NCBI GenBank assembly: GCA_910585965.1
Contig: CAJUHH010000018.1
Coordinates: forward strand, 4,296-68,295
From: an uncultured Lachnospiraceae bacterium
GTDB taxonomy: Bacteria > Bacillota > Clostridia > Lachnospirales > Lachnospiraceae
Direction: 5' to 3'
Length of the DNA stretch: 64,000 bases
This document shows, in pieces, positions 41,034 to 49,305 of this stretch (position 1 is the first letter of the stretch; each line of letters starts with the position of its first letter). The notes below the pieces were generated by a model. The model worked only from the letters and a program-made list of their open reading frames with translations, was not told where the DNA came from and did no database searches. The translations under genes were made by a program, and so were the position numbers.

Positions 41034-41603
41034 TTAAATATCCAGCTTCAGCTCCACCTCTGCTTCCGCCTGCTGTTTGAATTCCTCCACCTGAACCGCA
41101 TCCAGCTCCGGCAGCTCTTCCAGGGATTTTACCCCGAAACTTCTTAAAAACTCCTCCGTCGTCCCGAACAAAAGGGGCCTTCCCGGCGCATCCAGCCGCC
41201 CCACTTCCGTAATCAGGGAAAATTCCATCAGACGGTTCACCGCATGTTCACAGCTCACCCCCCGTATCTTCTCGATTTCCAGCTTCGTCACAGGCTGTTT
41301 ATAGGCAATAATGGACAACGTTTCCAGCAGCGTATCCGTCAGCACAAATTTTTTCGGTGCCTTCGCCACCTTAATCAGATATTCATACATTTCCGGCTTC
41401 GTGCAAAGCTGGATGGAATCTTCCAGTTCCATCAGCGTGATACCCCGGTCCTGTTCCGCATACCGCTGCCGCATTTCCTCCAATATTTTCTTCGTTTCTT
41501 CCACATTCTCGCCTACTGCCTCCGCAAGCCTCGCTATCTCCACGGAATCCCCCATAGTAAAAAGAACCGCTTCGATTACCGCTTCCGCCTTTTGTCTTTC
41601 CAC
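41034..41603 (-). CDS. scpB: Segregation and condensation protein B
   Basis: The 189-residue protein has the two winged-helix domains of ScpB, with EAVLFTMGDSVEIARLAE at the N-terminus, LSIIAYKQPVTKLEIEKIRGV in the middle and GRPLLFGTTEEFLRSFG at the end. It forms the SMC-ScpA-ScpB condensin that compacts and segregates the chromosome. The start codon is GTG with GGAGGG five bases upstream. It follows scpA by 29 bases. Confidence 0.93.
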   Translation of the reverse strand: MERQKAEAVIEAVLFTMGDSVEIARLAEAVGENVEETKKILEEMRQRYAEQDRGITLMELEDSIQLCTKPEMYEYLIKVAKAPKKFVLTDTLLETLSIIAYKQPVTKLEIEKIRGVSCEHAVNRLMEFSLITEVGRLDAPGRPLLFGTTEEFLRSFGVKSLEELPELDAVQVEEFKQQAEAEVELKLDI

Positions 41604-41632
41604 GCTTACCCTCCGTCTATCTTCTAATCAAA

Positions 41633-42379
41633 TCATCCTGCATGGGATATAATCACAATATCGTCCCCGATCTCCTGCTGCTCGATATCAATCCGTCCCA
41701 GCTTCATCATTTCCAGAATCACCAGGAAAGTAACAATAATCTCCATCTTGCTGTGCTGTTTCTCCAAAAGGCTTTGGAAACGGAACCTTGCATGGCTTTT
41801 TATGTATTCCTCCACATAAAGCGCTTTCCGATCCATATCCACCTCGTCCTTTTCAATCTTTCCGAACGTGCTTCTCACCGGGTCGATCTTATCTTCCTGC
41901 CGCTTCATCATAAACCGGAACACTTCCTGCAGCCTGCTCAAATTAACATCTGCCAGCAGCTCCTCATAATCCACCGGCTGTCTGTAATCCGCCACTTCCT
42001 TCGGCAGATGCTGTTCCCTATATAACGTCTTCCCTGCGTCCACCTGCCTGTCCCTCAATTCAAAAGACATATACTTGTACATCTTATATTCCAGCAGCTT
42101 CTGCACCAGCTCCGCCCTGGGATCTTCCTCTTCGCCTTCTTCATTGACTTCCTTCGGCAGAAGCATCCTGCATTTGATATCGATCAAAGTCGCCGCCATA
42201 ACAAGGAACTCGCTCATCACGTTCATATCTTCCGTTTCCATCTGCCTGATATATTCCAGATATTGTTCCGTAATCTCCACGATAGGAATATCATAAATAT
42301 CGATTTTATTTTTCTCAATCAAGTGAAGCAGCAGATCCAGGGGACCTTCAAACGCCTCTAACTTTACCGGAATCGCCAT
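41633..42379 (-). CDS. scpA: Segregation and condensation protein A
   Basis: The 248-residue kleisin has the diagnostic N-terminus KLEAFEGPLDLLLHLIEKNK and IYDIPIVEITEQYLEYI, and a C-terminal winged helix (FLVILEMMKLGRIDIEQ). It bridges the SMC heads and recruits ScpB. The start at 42379 (MAIPVK) has AGAGG seven bases upstream; a longer frame begins five codons earlier. Typical ScpA length is about 250. Confidence 0.93.
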   Translation of the reverse strand: MAIPVKLEAFEGPLDLLLHLIEKNKIDIYDIPIVEITEQYLEYIRQMETEDMNVMSEFLVMAATLIDIKCRMLLPKEVNEEGEEEDPRAELVQKLLEYKMYKYMSFELRDRQVDAGKTLYREQHLPKEVADYRQPVDYEELLADVNLSRLQEVFRFMMKRQEDKIDPVRSTFGKIEKDEVDMDRKALYVEEYIKSHARFRFQSLLEKQHSKMEIIVTFLVILEMMKLGRIDIEQQEIGDDIVIISHAG

Positions 42380-42549
42380 AGACTTACCTCTCATTCCTCT
42401 CGGCCGCTTTCAGCCGCCCCACTATTCTACCCGCAAATCCCGATAATTTCAACCCTTATTTGCCGCCGTACACGAAAATCAATTTCTCGTGAACCAAGTT
42501 GGCATTTACACAGATGAAGGAAATGCTTCTGACACTGCTCCCATTGTAA

Positions 42550-42736
42550 AACTACCGCATAGCAAAGCCGTTCAAACAGCTCTTAGATGAAGGAATCAGA
42601 CTTGAAATGTATTACTGCCTCAAAACACTGCAATGGGGAGCAGGATGTTTCTGCATAAGAGGCCTGGATTCTGTACGGTTAGAGCTTTTCTTTGTATCTA
42701 TAGGCCATAATCTTTATAAATTTCACAATAAGCATT
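42550..42736 (+). pseudogene. Transposase C-terminal remnant (IS1182-like)
   Basis: The plus-strand frame from 42550 reads through IRGLDSVRLELFFVSIGHN then LYKFHNK. This follows the pattern at the C-terminus of IS1182-type DDE transposases, where RGKKNVKTEF, a hydrophobic stretch and NINKLHNK are usual. A stop (TAA at 42547) and a frame change precede it; a second frame upstream (TDEGNASDTAPIVKLPHSK) may be another piece. It is in an approximately 360-bp gap between scpA and a phosphoesterase gene and runs into the latter's 3' end. No terminal inverted repeats were found. Confidence 0.55.
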
Positions 42737-43609
42737 TCACCTTTCCAGATGAATCACCACCAATTCCCCCGGATTAAAAATCCTGATCGGAATCGTATGC
42801 ATGCCAAGCCCTCTGCTCAATACCATCCGTTTCCCATATTCTTCGAACATCCCCCCGTCATATTTGGGGAACAGGCGAAAAGACGGGGATATGACTCCTC
42901 CAAGCAGGGGCAGTTTCATGACCCCTCCATGCACATGCCCGGCCACGGTCAGATCAGCCCCCCATCCGGCATATTGCGGGAAATAATCCGGGTTATGGCC
43001 GATGAGCAGTTCAAAATAATCTTCCTTAGTTTTTCCAAGCAGGCTTTCGATATAGCCTTCCCCCATCGGTTCCCTGTGCAGCCTCTTATAATAGCGCCTC
43101 CTGATTTCCAGCCCGCAGATCTCTATGTTGTATTCCGGCAGATAAACTCTTTCGTTTTCTAAAACACGGACACCGTATGATTTTAGCTTTTCTTTATATT
43201 CGTCAAACAGATTCCCATATGCTTTCCGATATACTTTTATCCTATATTCATGGTTTCCCATCCCATAGTATACGGGATAGTGTTCTGCCAGGCGCTTCAT
43301 CAGCGCCATTGGAACTTCAAAACGGGTTTTCTTCTCATTCGCAGTCACCATATCACCAGCCACGACGACCAGGTCCGGGTTTACTTTCTCGATTTCTGCC
43401 AACAGATTTTTATTATTCTTTCCGTAACTTTTATTATGAAGGTCGGACAAAAGCAGAATTTTTGCCTTTTTCCTGATCTTATCCGAACGTATCCTATATT
43501 CCCTTCTGATAAAACGCGAACTGTCATATGCGACAGCCACTGCCAAGCCAGCCAGCGCCGCTCCCGATAGCGCAATCACCATTCGGATCCCTCTTTCCTG
43601 CATTTCCAT
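42737..43609 (-). CDS. Membrane-anchored metallophosphoesterase (YkuE/YaeI-like)
   Basis: The 290-residue protein has an N-terminal membrane segment (about 8-28) and a calcineurin-like phosphoesterase domain with metal motifs ILLLSDLHN (DLH), VVAGDMVT (GDxx), YGMGNHEY (GNHE), LIGHNPDYF and VAGHVHGG (GHxH). YkuE-like members act on the cell surface or periphery. I use the third of three consecutive ATG codons because AAAGGA is then six bases upstream. Its 3' end abuts a transposase remnant. Confidence 0.88.
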   Translation of the reverse strand: MEMQERGIRMVIALSGAALAGLAVAVAYDSSRFIRREYRIRSDKIRKKAKILLLSDLHNKSYGKNNKNLLAEIEKVNPDLVVVAGDMVTANEKKTRFEVPMALMKRLAEHYPVYYGMGNHEYRIKVYRKAYGNLFDEYKEKLKSYGVRVLENERVYLPEYNIEICGLEIRRRYYKRLHREPMGEGYIESLLGKTKEDYFELLIGHNPDYFPQYAGWGADLTVAGHVHGGVMKLPLLGGVISPSFRLFPKYDGGMFEEYGKRMVLSRGLGMHTIPIRIFNPGELVVIHLER

Positions 43610-43762
43610 CATCATTCCTTTCTCTTCCCGGCAATCCGGGGGCGGCGGGCAAATGCGTCCCTGCGCAGAATTTACCGCAACGCCAATAATCGGCCGGATA
43701 TAAAAATCTTCCAGCCGATCATTAGTGTACCACGTTTTCTCTGTTTATAAAAGTCATATCCA

Positions 43763-44926
43763 TTATAGCAGGAAATTCTTCCACACTTTCTTTACATAAT
43801 CCCGGTATCCGGCTTTATCAATGCTCTTAGCCGCCACGATCGATACGCCGCCGATCCTCTGTCCGTCCAGTTTATAAACCGCCTCGCCGATAGGCTGCCC
43901 TTCCGCTATCGGAGCCACGACTTCCTCCGGCAGGGTGATCGTCTTCTCGATCTGGCTTAAGTTGCTCCCCTTCGTGTCCAAATACCGAAATTCCCCTGCA
44001 AAACTTAAGTTGACCGTATCCTCCACGCCTCCTTTTACGAGCTGCGACGGCAGCGCCTCCTTGTTTTCGTCGATATAAATATTGCTTACGCTGTATCCAA
44101 AATTCAAAAGCGCCATCGCATCCTGGAACCGCACTTTATTGTCCGGCGCCCCCATCACCACCGCAATCAGGTCGATGCCGTCCTTGCTCGCGGTCGCTGA
44201 CAGACAGTATTTCGCCTTGCTGGTGGAACCTGTTTTTAACCCGGTCGTCCATTCATACTGTTTCAGAAGCTTATTGGTACTGGAAAGGGTAAACGTCGTG
44301 GAACCCTGCCTCGTTACATGGGTAATATCCTCCATCCAGATTTTCGTGTAATCATAGACCTCCGGGTGTTTTGTCACCAGCTCTCTGGACATAATTGCCA
44401 CATCCCGCGCCGTCGTATAATGTTCATCGGAATCCGACAGCCCGCAGCAATCCACAAAATGCGTATTGTCCATGCGGAGTTCTTCCGCCCTCTGGTTCAT
44501 CAGTTTTACAAATTCCTCCTCGCTGCCGGCAATATATTCCGCCACAGCCACACAGGCATCGTTGCCGGATGCCACCGCGATACACTTTATCATCGTCTCT
44601 AACGTCTGTACTTCCCCTTCTTCCAGAAATACCTGGGAACCTCCCATGGATTTTGCATGGGCGCTCGTAATTACCTCGTCCTCCAGCTTGATCCTCCCGG
44701 TATCCAAATGGTCGAAAATAAGAAGCAGGGTCATAATCTTCGTTATGCTCGCCGGACTCCGCCTCGCATCCGCATCCTGCTCGCAAATAATCTGCCCCGT
44801 AGAAGTTTCCATTAATAGGTAGGAAGGGGCGGACACATCCGGCGCCGCCTGCACGCACAGAACGGAGGCCAATACCATCCAAACGCTGAATAAGTAGCAT
44901 ATAGTAGTTTTCACCAATCTCTTCAC
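43763..44926 (-). CDS. D-alanyl-D-alanine carboxypeptidase (DacF type)
   Basis: The 387-residue protein has a signal peptide (about 1-27, ending VLCVQAA) and an S11 domain with SITK (SxxK), ASGND (SxN) and LKTGST (KTG) motifs. A PBP5-like C-terminal beta domain and a final amphipathic helix (GYRDYVKKVWKNFLL) for membrane attachment follow. I choose the GTG at 44926 because GGAG is eight bases upstream; the earlier GTG at 44935 sits on the ribosome binding site. It is the second such enzyme within 5 kb. Confidence 0.88.
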   Translation of the reverse strand: MKRLVKTTICYLFSVWMVLASVLCVQAAPDVSAPSYLLMETSTGQIICEQDADARRSPASITKIMTLLLIFDHLDTGRIKLEDEVITSAHAKSMGGSQVFLEEGEVQTLETMIKCIAVASGNDACVAVAEYIAGSEEEFVKLMNQRAEELRMDNTHFVDCCGLSDSDEHYTTARDVAIMSRELVTKHPEVYDYTKIWMEDITHVTRQGSTTFTLSSTNKLLKQYEWTTGLKTGSTSKAKYCLSATASKDGIDLIAVVMGAPDNKVRFQDAMALLNFGYSVSNIYIDENKEALPSQLVKGGVEDTVNLSFAGEFRYLDTKGSNLSQIEKTITLPEEVVAPIAEGQPIGEAVYKLDGQRIGGVSIVAAKSIDKAGYRDYVKKVWKNFLL

Positions 44927-44961
44927 ATTGCACACTCCTGTCAGGTGTTCTACTACTATAA

Positions 44962-44994
44962 ATATAAAAAAACGGTTCCCGTTAGAACCGTTTT
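44962..44994 (-). terminator. Rho-independent terminator after the CmpB-like gene
   Basis: AAAACGGTTC (44969-44978) pairs with GAACCGTTTT (44985-44994). On the minus strand the stem is followed by TTTTTATATT. Confidence 0.85.
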
Positions 44995-45015
44995 ATAGGT
45001 AAGGCATATGCTTTT

Positions 45016-45594
45016 TTATAAACTGTGGTACCAATTCACCAGCCTGTCTTTTTGTTCTCTTACATCGATATGGAAAGCACGCGTCAGCTGGATCACATAA
45101 TCCACTGTCACTATCGCCAGAATCAGGATGCACAGCTTGCTCCCCATGGAAAAACTCCAGCTGTCAATAAACGCCATCACTCTGGAATGCAGGAAAACAA
45201 TAATAATCACCGCATAAAATCCCCAGGCCACCGTACTCTCCAAGCAGACGATTCCTTTATAGTTGCAAGGCTTATCATTATAATCCCACCATACTTCCCC
45301 GAAAAGCCGGAGCATCAGCTTTCCTACAAGAAACTCAAAAATGGTCGCCATCACCGCTCCCGTCAGGTACAAGCGGAACAAATCGGTCCGCAAAGGGCAG
45401 AGCACCATATAGCCGATGACAGCCCCGAATCCATAAATCGGGCAGAACGGACTCTTCGCAAACCCACGGTTTGTCAGCTTTTTATTGCAAAACGACATAT
45501 AAATGGATTCCACCAGCCAGCCTAACATGCTATAAACAATAAATGCCGAAACTAAATGATAAACATCCGTGCCCAAAACCTCTTTTGTCCACAT
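45016..45594 (-). CDS. Putative ABC transporter permease, CmpB/type IV family membrane protein
   Basis: The 192-residue protein has about five hydrophobic segments and matches the ABC_trans_CmpB family pattern: FIVYSMLGWLVESIYMSFC near the N-terminus, NRGFAKSPFCPIYGFGAV, and CNYKGIVCLESTVAWGFYA with WWDYNDKPCN just before it. Despite the family name no transport function is established. GGAGG precedes the ATG. It follows rpsU, separated by a hairpin. Confidence 0.8.
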   Translation of the reverse strand: MWTKEVLGTDVYHLVSAFIVYSMLGWLVESIYMSFCNKKLTNRGFAKSPFCPIYGFGAVIGYMVLCPLRTDLFRLYLTGAVMATIFEFLVGKLMLRLFGEVWWDYNDKPCNYKGIVCLESTVAWGFYAVIIIVFLHSRVMAFIDSWSFSMGSKLCILILAIVTVDYVIQLTRAFHIDVREQKDRLVNWYHSL

Positions 45595-45614
45595 AATAGT
45601 CCCTCCATAACAAA

Positions 45615-45638
45615 GTCCCTGATTAAATAATCAGGGAC
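45615..45638 (-). terminator. Hairpin after rpsU (possible weak terminator)
   Basis: GTCCCTGATT (45615-45624) pairs with AATCAGGGAC (45629-45638). The following minus-strand sequence TTTGTTATGG has only a short T-run, so termination may be partial and the CmpB-like gene may be reached by read-through. Confidence 0.6.
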
Positions 45639-45659
45639 CTGCCACTCACATTCACATAA

Positions 45660-45836
45660 TTAATTATATTTACGTTTTCTTGCTGCTTCAGATTTCTTTT
45701 TCCGTTTTACGCTTGGCTTCTCGTAATGTTCTCTCTTACGAATTTCCTGCTGAATACCAGCTTTTGCACAGCTTCTTTTAAAACGACGTAAAGCGCTATC
45801 CAAAGTCTCGTTTTCTTTTACGATTACGTTTGACAT
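45660..45836 (-). CDS. rpsU: Ribosomal protein S21
   Basis: This 58-residue gene reads MSNVIVKENETLDSALRRF, continues with KRSCAKAGIQQEIRKREHYE and ends in a lysine/arginine-rich tail (KRKKKSEAARKRKYN). This is the standard S21 sequence pattern of the small ribosomal subunit near the anti-Shine-Dalgarno region. GGGAGGT precedes the ATG by about ten bases. It has a strong promoter and a leader of about 95 bases. Here it neighbours a membrane protein gene instead of the dnaG or yqeY genes common elsewhere. Confidence 0.96.
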   Translation of the reverse strand: MSNVIVKENETLDSALRRFKRSCAKAGIQQEIRKREHYEKPSVKRKKKSEAARKRKYN

Positions 45837-45937
45837 TTTACACCCGACCTCCCTTCAGTCCCTTCAAGCTACTCGACTGAGTGGGTTTATTCTATTTTTG
45901 TACAAGGACTGTTTATGTATCCCTATGCACTTTATTT

Positions 45938-45965
45938 ATTATATCACATATTTTGGCAGAGTCAA
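45938..45965 (-). promoter_or_regulatory. Promoter of rpsU
   Basis: On the minus strand TTGACT (45960-45965) and a perfect TATAAT (45938-45943) are 16 bases apart, about 95 bases before the start codon. Confidence 0.8.
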
Positions 45966-46043
45966 CTGTTTTTTGAAATATTTTGGGTTTTGTCCTATGA
46001 ATATGCTTTTTACTTTTTGTTCTGATATTCTTACTATTCTATT

Positions 46044-46286
46044 TTATGATATTAGCCTTCCTAAATCATATAATTCATCTGGGCATATATCTTGCCCGTC
46101 AGGCCATACCACTGTATATCCATCCGTAGCAACACGCTTAAAGTATTCAAAAGAATTTAATTTCCCATACCATTCACCTTTTATATATGGTTCAACATCA
46201 AAATACTTTTTTTCTCCATTGTCAAATAATACCAATATCTGATAGGCACAAATTACTTCTACCTGAACCGCTGTTGGTCTTAACAT
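46044..46286 (-). CDS. DUF2442 domain protein
   Basis: The 80-residue protein matches DUF2442: ILVLFDNGEKKYFDVEPYI, then a VATDGYTVVWPDGQDICPDE core and a short C-terminal helix. DUF2442 proteins usually lie beside DUF4160 genes, as here (16 bases downstream), and the pair is regarded as a possible toxin-antitoxin-like module. The sequence is clearly more AT-rich than its neighbours, suggesting separate acquisition. GAGGT lies before the ATG. Confidence 0.8.
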   Translation of the reverse strand: MLRPTAVQVEVICAYQILVLFDNGEKKYFDVEPYIKGEWYGKLNSFEYFKRVATDGYTVVWPDGQDICPDELYDLGRLIS

Positions 46287-46302
46287 AGCAATACCTCGCT
46301 GT

Positions 46303-46569
46303 CTAACGCAATGGTTCTATCTTGAAATACCCGTCTCCATTACGCAAAAGTTCCCAATTTGCCTGCAATTCATCCTCATGAATCGCCATCCATGCCAGCA
46401 AAAGTTTCATTTGCTTATTTGGTAAATTTCCTTCTAAGATTTCCCCATCTATTCCTGCCACCACTTCATAATCCCCATATAAAGCATGCACATGCGCTTT
46501 ATTGTGTCTACCCCCTTTTTCACTTTGCATTCGCACAATAATTCCAAAGAACATAGATAATGCTGGCAT
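46303..46569 (-). CDS. DUF4160 domain protein
   Basis: The 88-residue protein matches DUF4160: MPALSMFFGIIVRMQSEKG, HNKAHVHALYGDYE with its conserved histidines, and an IDGEILEGNLPNKQ and WMAIHEDELQANW C-terminal half. It is the first gene of a two-gene unit with DUF2442. The start at 46569 has GGGGG eight bases upstream; an in-frame start five codons earlier is less likely. It lies after the alaS terminator; no clear promoter of its own is visible. Confidence 0.8.
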   Translation of the reverse strand: MPALSMFFGIIVRMQSEKGGRHNKAHVHALYGDYEVVAGIDGEILEGNLPNKQMKLLLAWMAIHEDELQANWELLRNGDGYFKIEPLR

Positions 46570-46589
46570 TTTAAACACCCCCAAACATA

Positions 46590-46637
46590 AAAGGAACAGA
46601 ACGGGAATCCACTTTCCGATTCCCGCCTTGCCGTTCT
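46590..46637 (-). terminator. Terminator of alaS
   Basis: CGGGAATC (46602-46609) pairs with GATTCCCG (46618-46625). On the minus strand the stem is followed by T-rich TTCTGTTCCTTTT. Confidence 0.7.
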
Positions 46638-46638
46638 T

Positions 46639-49278
46639 TTATCCCAGCTGCCCCGCCAATACTTTCGCCGCTTCCGCGATAGCGCCATCGATGCCCGCAG
46701 GGTTCTTGCCTCCCGCCTGGGCCATGTTCGGCCTGCCGCCGCCGCCTCCTCCTACCAGGGCGGCGATGCCTTTGATCAGGTTGCCCGCGTGGGCGCCTTT
46801 CTTCATCGCCTCTTCTGTTGCAAAGGCAACCAGGTTCACTTTGCCGTCCAGGTCGGAGAAAAGGACGATCACGCCTTCTCCTAATTTCGCCTTCAGCTGA
46901 TCTCCCAGATCCCTCAGCCCGTTCATATCCACTCCCGATACTTTTACAGCCAGAAGCTTTACGCCGTTGATATCCTGAACCTGGTTCATCACATCGCCCA
47001 GAGCGTCCTTCGCCGCCTTGCTCTTTAAAGACTCGTTTTCGCTCTGTAAAGCCTTGACTTCCGCCATCAGATGTTTCAGTCGCTCTACTAGGTCAGCCGG
47101 GCTTGCTTTGACTGTCTTCGCCGCCTCCGCAAGAACAGATTCCAGCCCTTCGTAATATTTCAATACGCCGTTCCCGGTCAGGGCTTCGATCCTTCTTACG
47201 CCTGCCGCCACGCCGCTTTCCGACAATATTTTGAAATGCGCGACCGCGCTTGTATTTGCCACATGGGTTCCTCCGCAAAGCTCGGTGGAGAAATCCCCCA
47301 TTTTCACTACCCGCACCGTTTCGCCGTATTTTTCCCCGAATAATGCCATCGCGCCGCTTTTTTTGGCTTCTTCGATGGACATGACACTGGTGATGACCGG
47401 GAGGGCATTGGCGATCTGCTCATTGACGATCGCTTCCACTTTCGCAATTTCTTCTTTCGTCATCGCAGAAAAATGGCTGAAGTCAAAGCGCAGCCTTTCC
47501 CCGTCCACGTAGGAGCCCGCCTGCTCCACATGGGTTCCGAGAACCGTCCGCAAGGCTTTCTGCAGCAAATGGGTGGCGCTGTGGTTTTTGCAGGTATCCC
47601 CGCGCCTTGCGGCATCCACCGTAAGGGTGACGGCATCCCCCGTCTTGAACATGCCTTTCGTCACCTTGCCGATATGGCCCACTTTTCCGCCCAGCATCTT
47701 GACGGTATCGACCACTTCAAAAGCGCCGTCCGCCGTAACGATCATGCCCGTGTCCGCGCATTGTCCGCCCATCGTCGCATAGAAAGGAGTCTCTTCCACG
47801 AAAATCGTTCCAGCCTCCCCGTCGGTCAATGCATCCACGATTTCCGTTTCCGTGGTCAGAACGGTGATCCGCGAGTCGTGCGACAGCCTGTCGTAGCCTA
47901 CAAATTCCGTCGTAATATTCGGATCGATGGATTCGTAAACAGTCACGTCAGCGCCCATGTAGTTCGTCACCTTACGCGCCGAACGGGCTTTTATCTTCTG
48001 TTCCTGCATCGCCTCTCCAAAGCCTTTTTCGTCTACCGTAAATCCCTTCTCTTCCAGGATTTCTTTCGTTAGGTCAAGCGGGAATCCATAAGTATCATAC
48101 AATTTAAATGCTTCGCTTCCTGCCAGCTCCTTTTTCCCCTCTTTTTCCATGGCCGCTTCCATCTCTGTCAGGATCGTAAGGCCCTGGTCGATGGTTTTAT
48201 TGAATTTGCCTTCTTCCTGCGTCAGCACATTAAAAATAAAATCTTTCTTTTCTTCCAGCTCCGGATAACCGTCCTTGCTTCCTTCGATCACCGTATTGCT
48301 CAAATCCGCAAGGAACTGCCCCTCTATGCCGAGCAGCCTTCCATGTCTTGCCGCACGGCGGATAATACGCCGCAGCACATACCCCCGGCCCTCGTTCGTG
48401 GGCATAATGCCGTCCGAAATCATAAAGGTCGCGGAACGGATATGGTCCGTCACGATACGGATCGATACATCCCATTCGTATTTTTTCTTATATTCTTTCC
48501 CCGCCAATGCACAAACTCTGCCCCGAAGCGCCTGGATCGTATCCACGTCAAAAATAGAGTCCACATCCTGCACGACGGTCGCCAGACGCTCCAGCCCCAT
48601 GCCGGTGTCGATATTTTTTTGCTCCAGTTCGCTGTAATTGCCTTTGCCGTCATTGTCAAACTGGGTAAATACATTGTTCCACACTTCGATATAGCGGTCG
48701 CAGTCGCAGCCTACCGTGCAGCCCGGCTTGCCGCAGCCGTATTTTTCCCCCCGGTCGTAATAAATCTCCGAACAGGGGCCGCAGGGGCCGGAACCATGCT
48801 CCCAGAAATTATCTTCTTTTCCAAAACGGAAAATCCTCTCCGGCGCAATGCCGATTTCTTTATTCCATATATCAAACGCTTCGTCGTCCTCCAGATAAAC
48901 AGAAGGATAAAGCCGGTCCGCATCCAGCCCGACCACCTCCGTCAAAAATTCCCAGCTCCAACGGATCGCGTCTCTTTTAAAATAATCCCCGAAGGAAAAG
49001 TTGCCCAGCATCTCAAAAAAAGTCCCATGCCTTGCCGTCTTGCCGATATTTTCAATATCCCCGGTACGGATGCACTTCTGGCAGGTCGTCACCCTTCTCC
49101 TGGGCGGTATCTCCTGGCCGGTAAAATAAGGCTTCAAAGGAGCCATGCCGGAATTGATCAGCAGCAGGCTGTTATCGTTGTGTGGAACCAGCGAAAAGCT
49201 TTTCATCGCCAGATGCCCTTTGCTTTCAAAGAACTCCAAAAACATCCTTCTCAGTTCGTTTACCCCGTATTGTTTCAT
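46639..49278 (-). CDS. alaS: Alanyl-tRNA synthetase
   Basis: The 879-residue class II enzyme charges tRNA-Ala. It has the N-terminal catalytic core (ELRRMFLEFFESKGHL, VTTCQKCIRTGDIENIGKTARHGTFFEMLGN, GMGLERL). The editing domain follows, with zinc-ligand motifs HSATHLLQKALR and CGGTHVANT. The C-terminal glycine-rich C-Ala domain is ALVGGGGGGRPNMAQAGG. Length is usual. It lies 27 bases after glyS, so the two synthetases are probably co-transcribed; no T-box leader is visible. Confidence 0.96.
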   Translation of the reverse strand: MKQYGVNELRRMFLEFFESKGHLAMKSFSLVPHNDNSLLLINSGMAPLKPYFTGQEIPPRRRVTTCQKCIRTGDIENIGKTARHGTFFEMLGNFSFGDYFKRDAIRWSWEFLTEVVGLDADRLYPSVYLEDDEAFDIWNKEIGIAPERIFRFGKEDNFWEHGSGPCGPCSEIYYDRGEKYGCGKPGCTVGCDCDRYIEVWNNVFTQFDNDGKGNYSELEQKNIDTGMGLERLATVVQDVDSIFDVDTIQALRGRVCALAGKEYKKKYEWDVSIRIVTDHIRSATFMISDGIMPTNEGRGYVLRRIIRRAARHGRLLGIEGQFLADLSNTVIEGSKDGYPELEEKKDFIFNVLTQEEGKFNKTIDQGLTILTEMEAAMEKEGKKELAGSEAFKLYDTYGFPLDLTKEILEEKGFTVDEKGFGEAMQEQKIKARSARKVTNYMGADVTVYESIDPNITTEFVGYDRLSHDSRITVLTTETEIVDALTDGEAGTIFVEETPFYATMGGQCADTGMIVTADGAFEVVDTVKMLGGKVGHIGKVTKGMFKTGDAVTLTVDAARRGDTCKNHSATHLLQKALRTVLGTHVEQAGSYVDGERLRFDFSHFSAMTKEEIAKVEAIVNEQIANALPVITSVMSIEEAKKSGAMALFGEKYGETVRVVKMGDFSTELCGGTHVANTSAVAHFKILSESGVAAGVRRIEALTGNGVLKYYEGLESVLAEAAKTVKASPADLVERLKHLMAEVKALQSENESLKSKAAKDALGDVMNQVQDINGVKLLAVKVSGVDMNGLRDLGDQLKAKLGEGVIVLFSDLDGKVNLVAFATEEAMKKGAHAGNLIKGIAALVGGGGGGRPNMAQAGGKNPAGIDGAIAEAAKVLAGQLG

Positions 49279-49305
49279 CGTCGTTCCTGTTCCTTTCCCA
49301 CTTAT

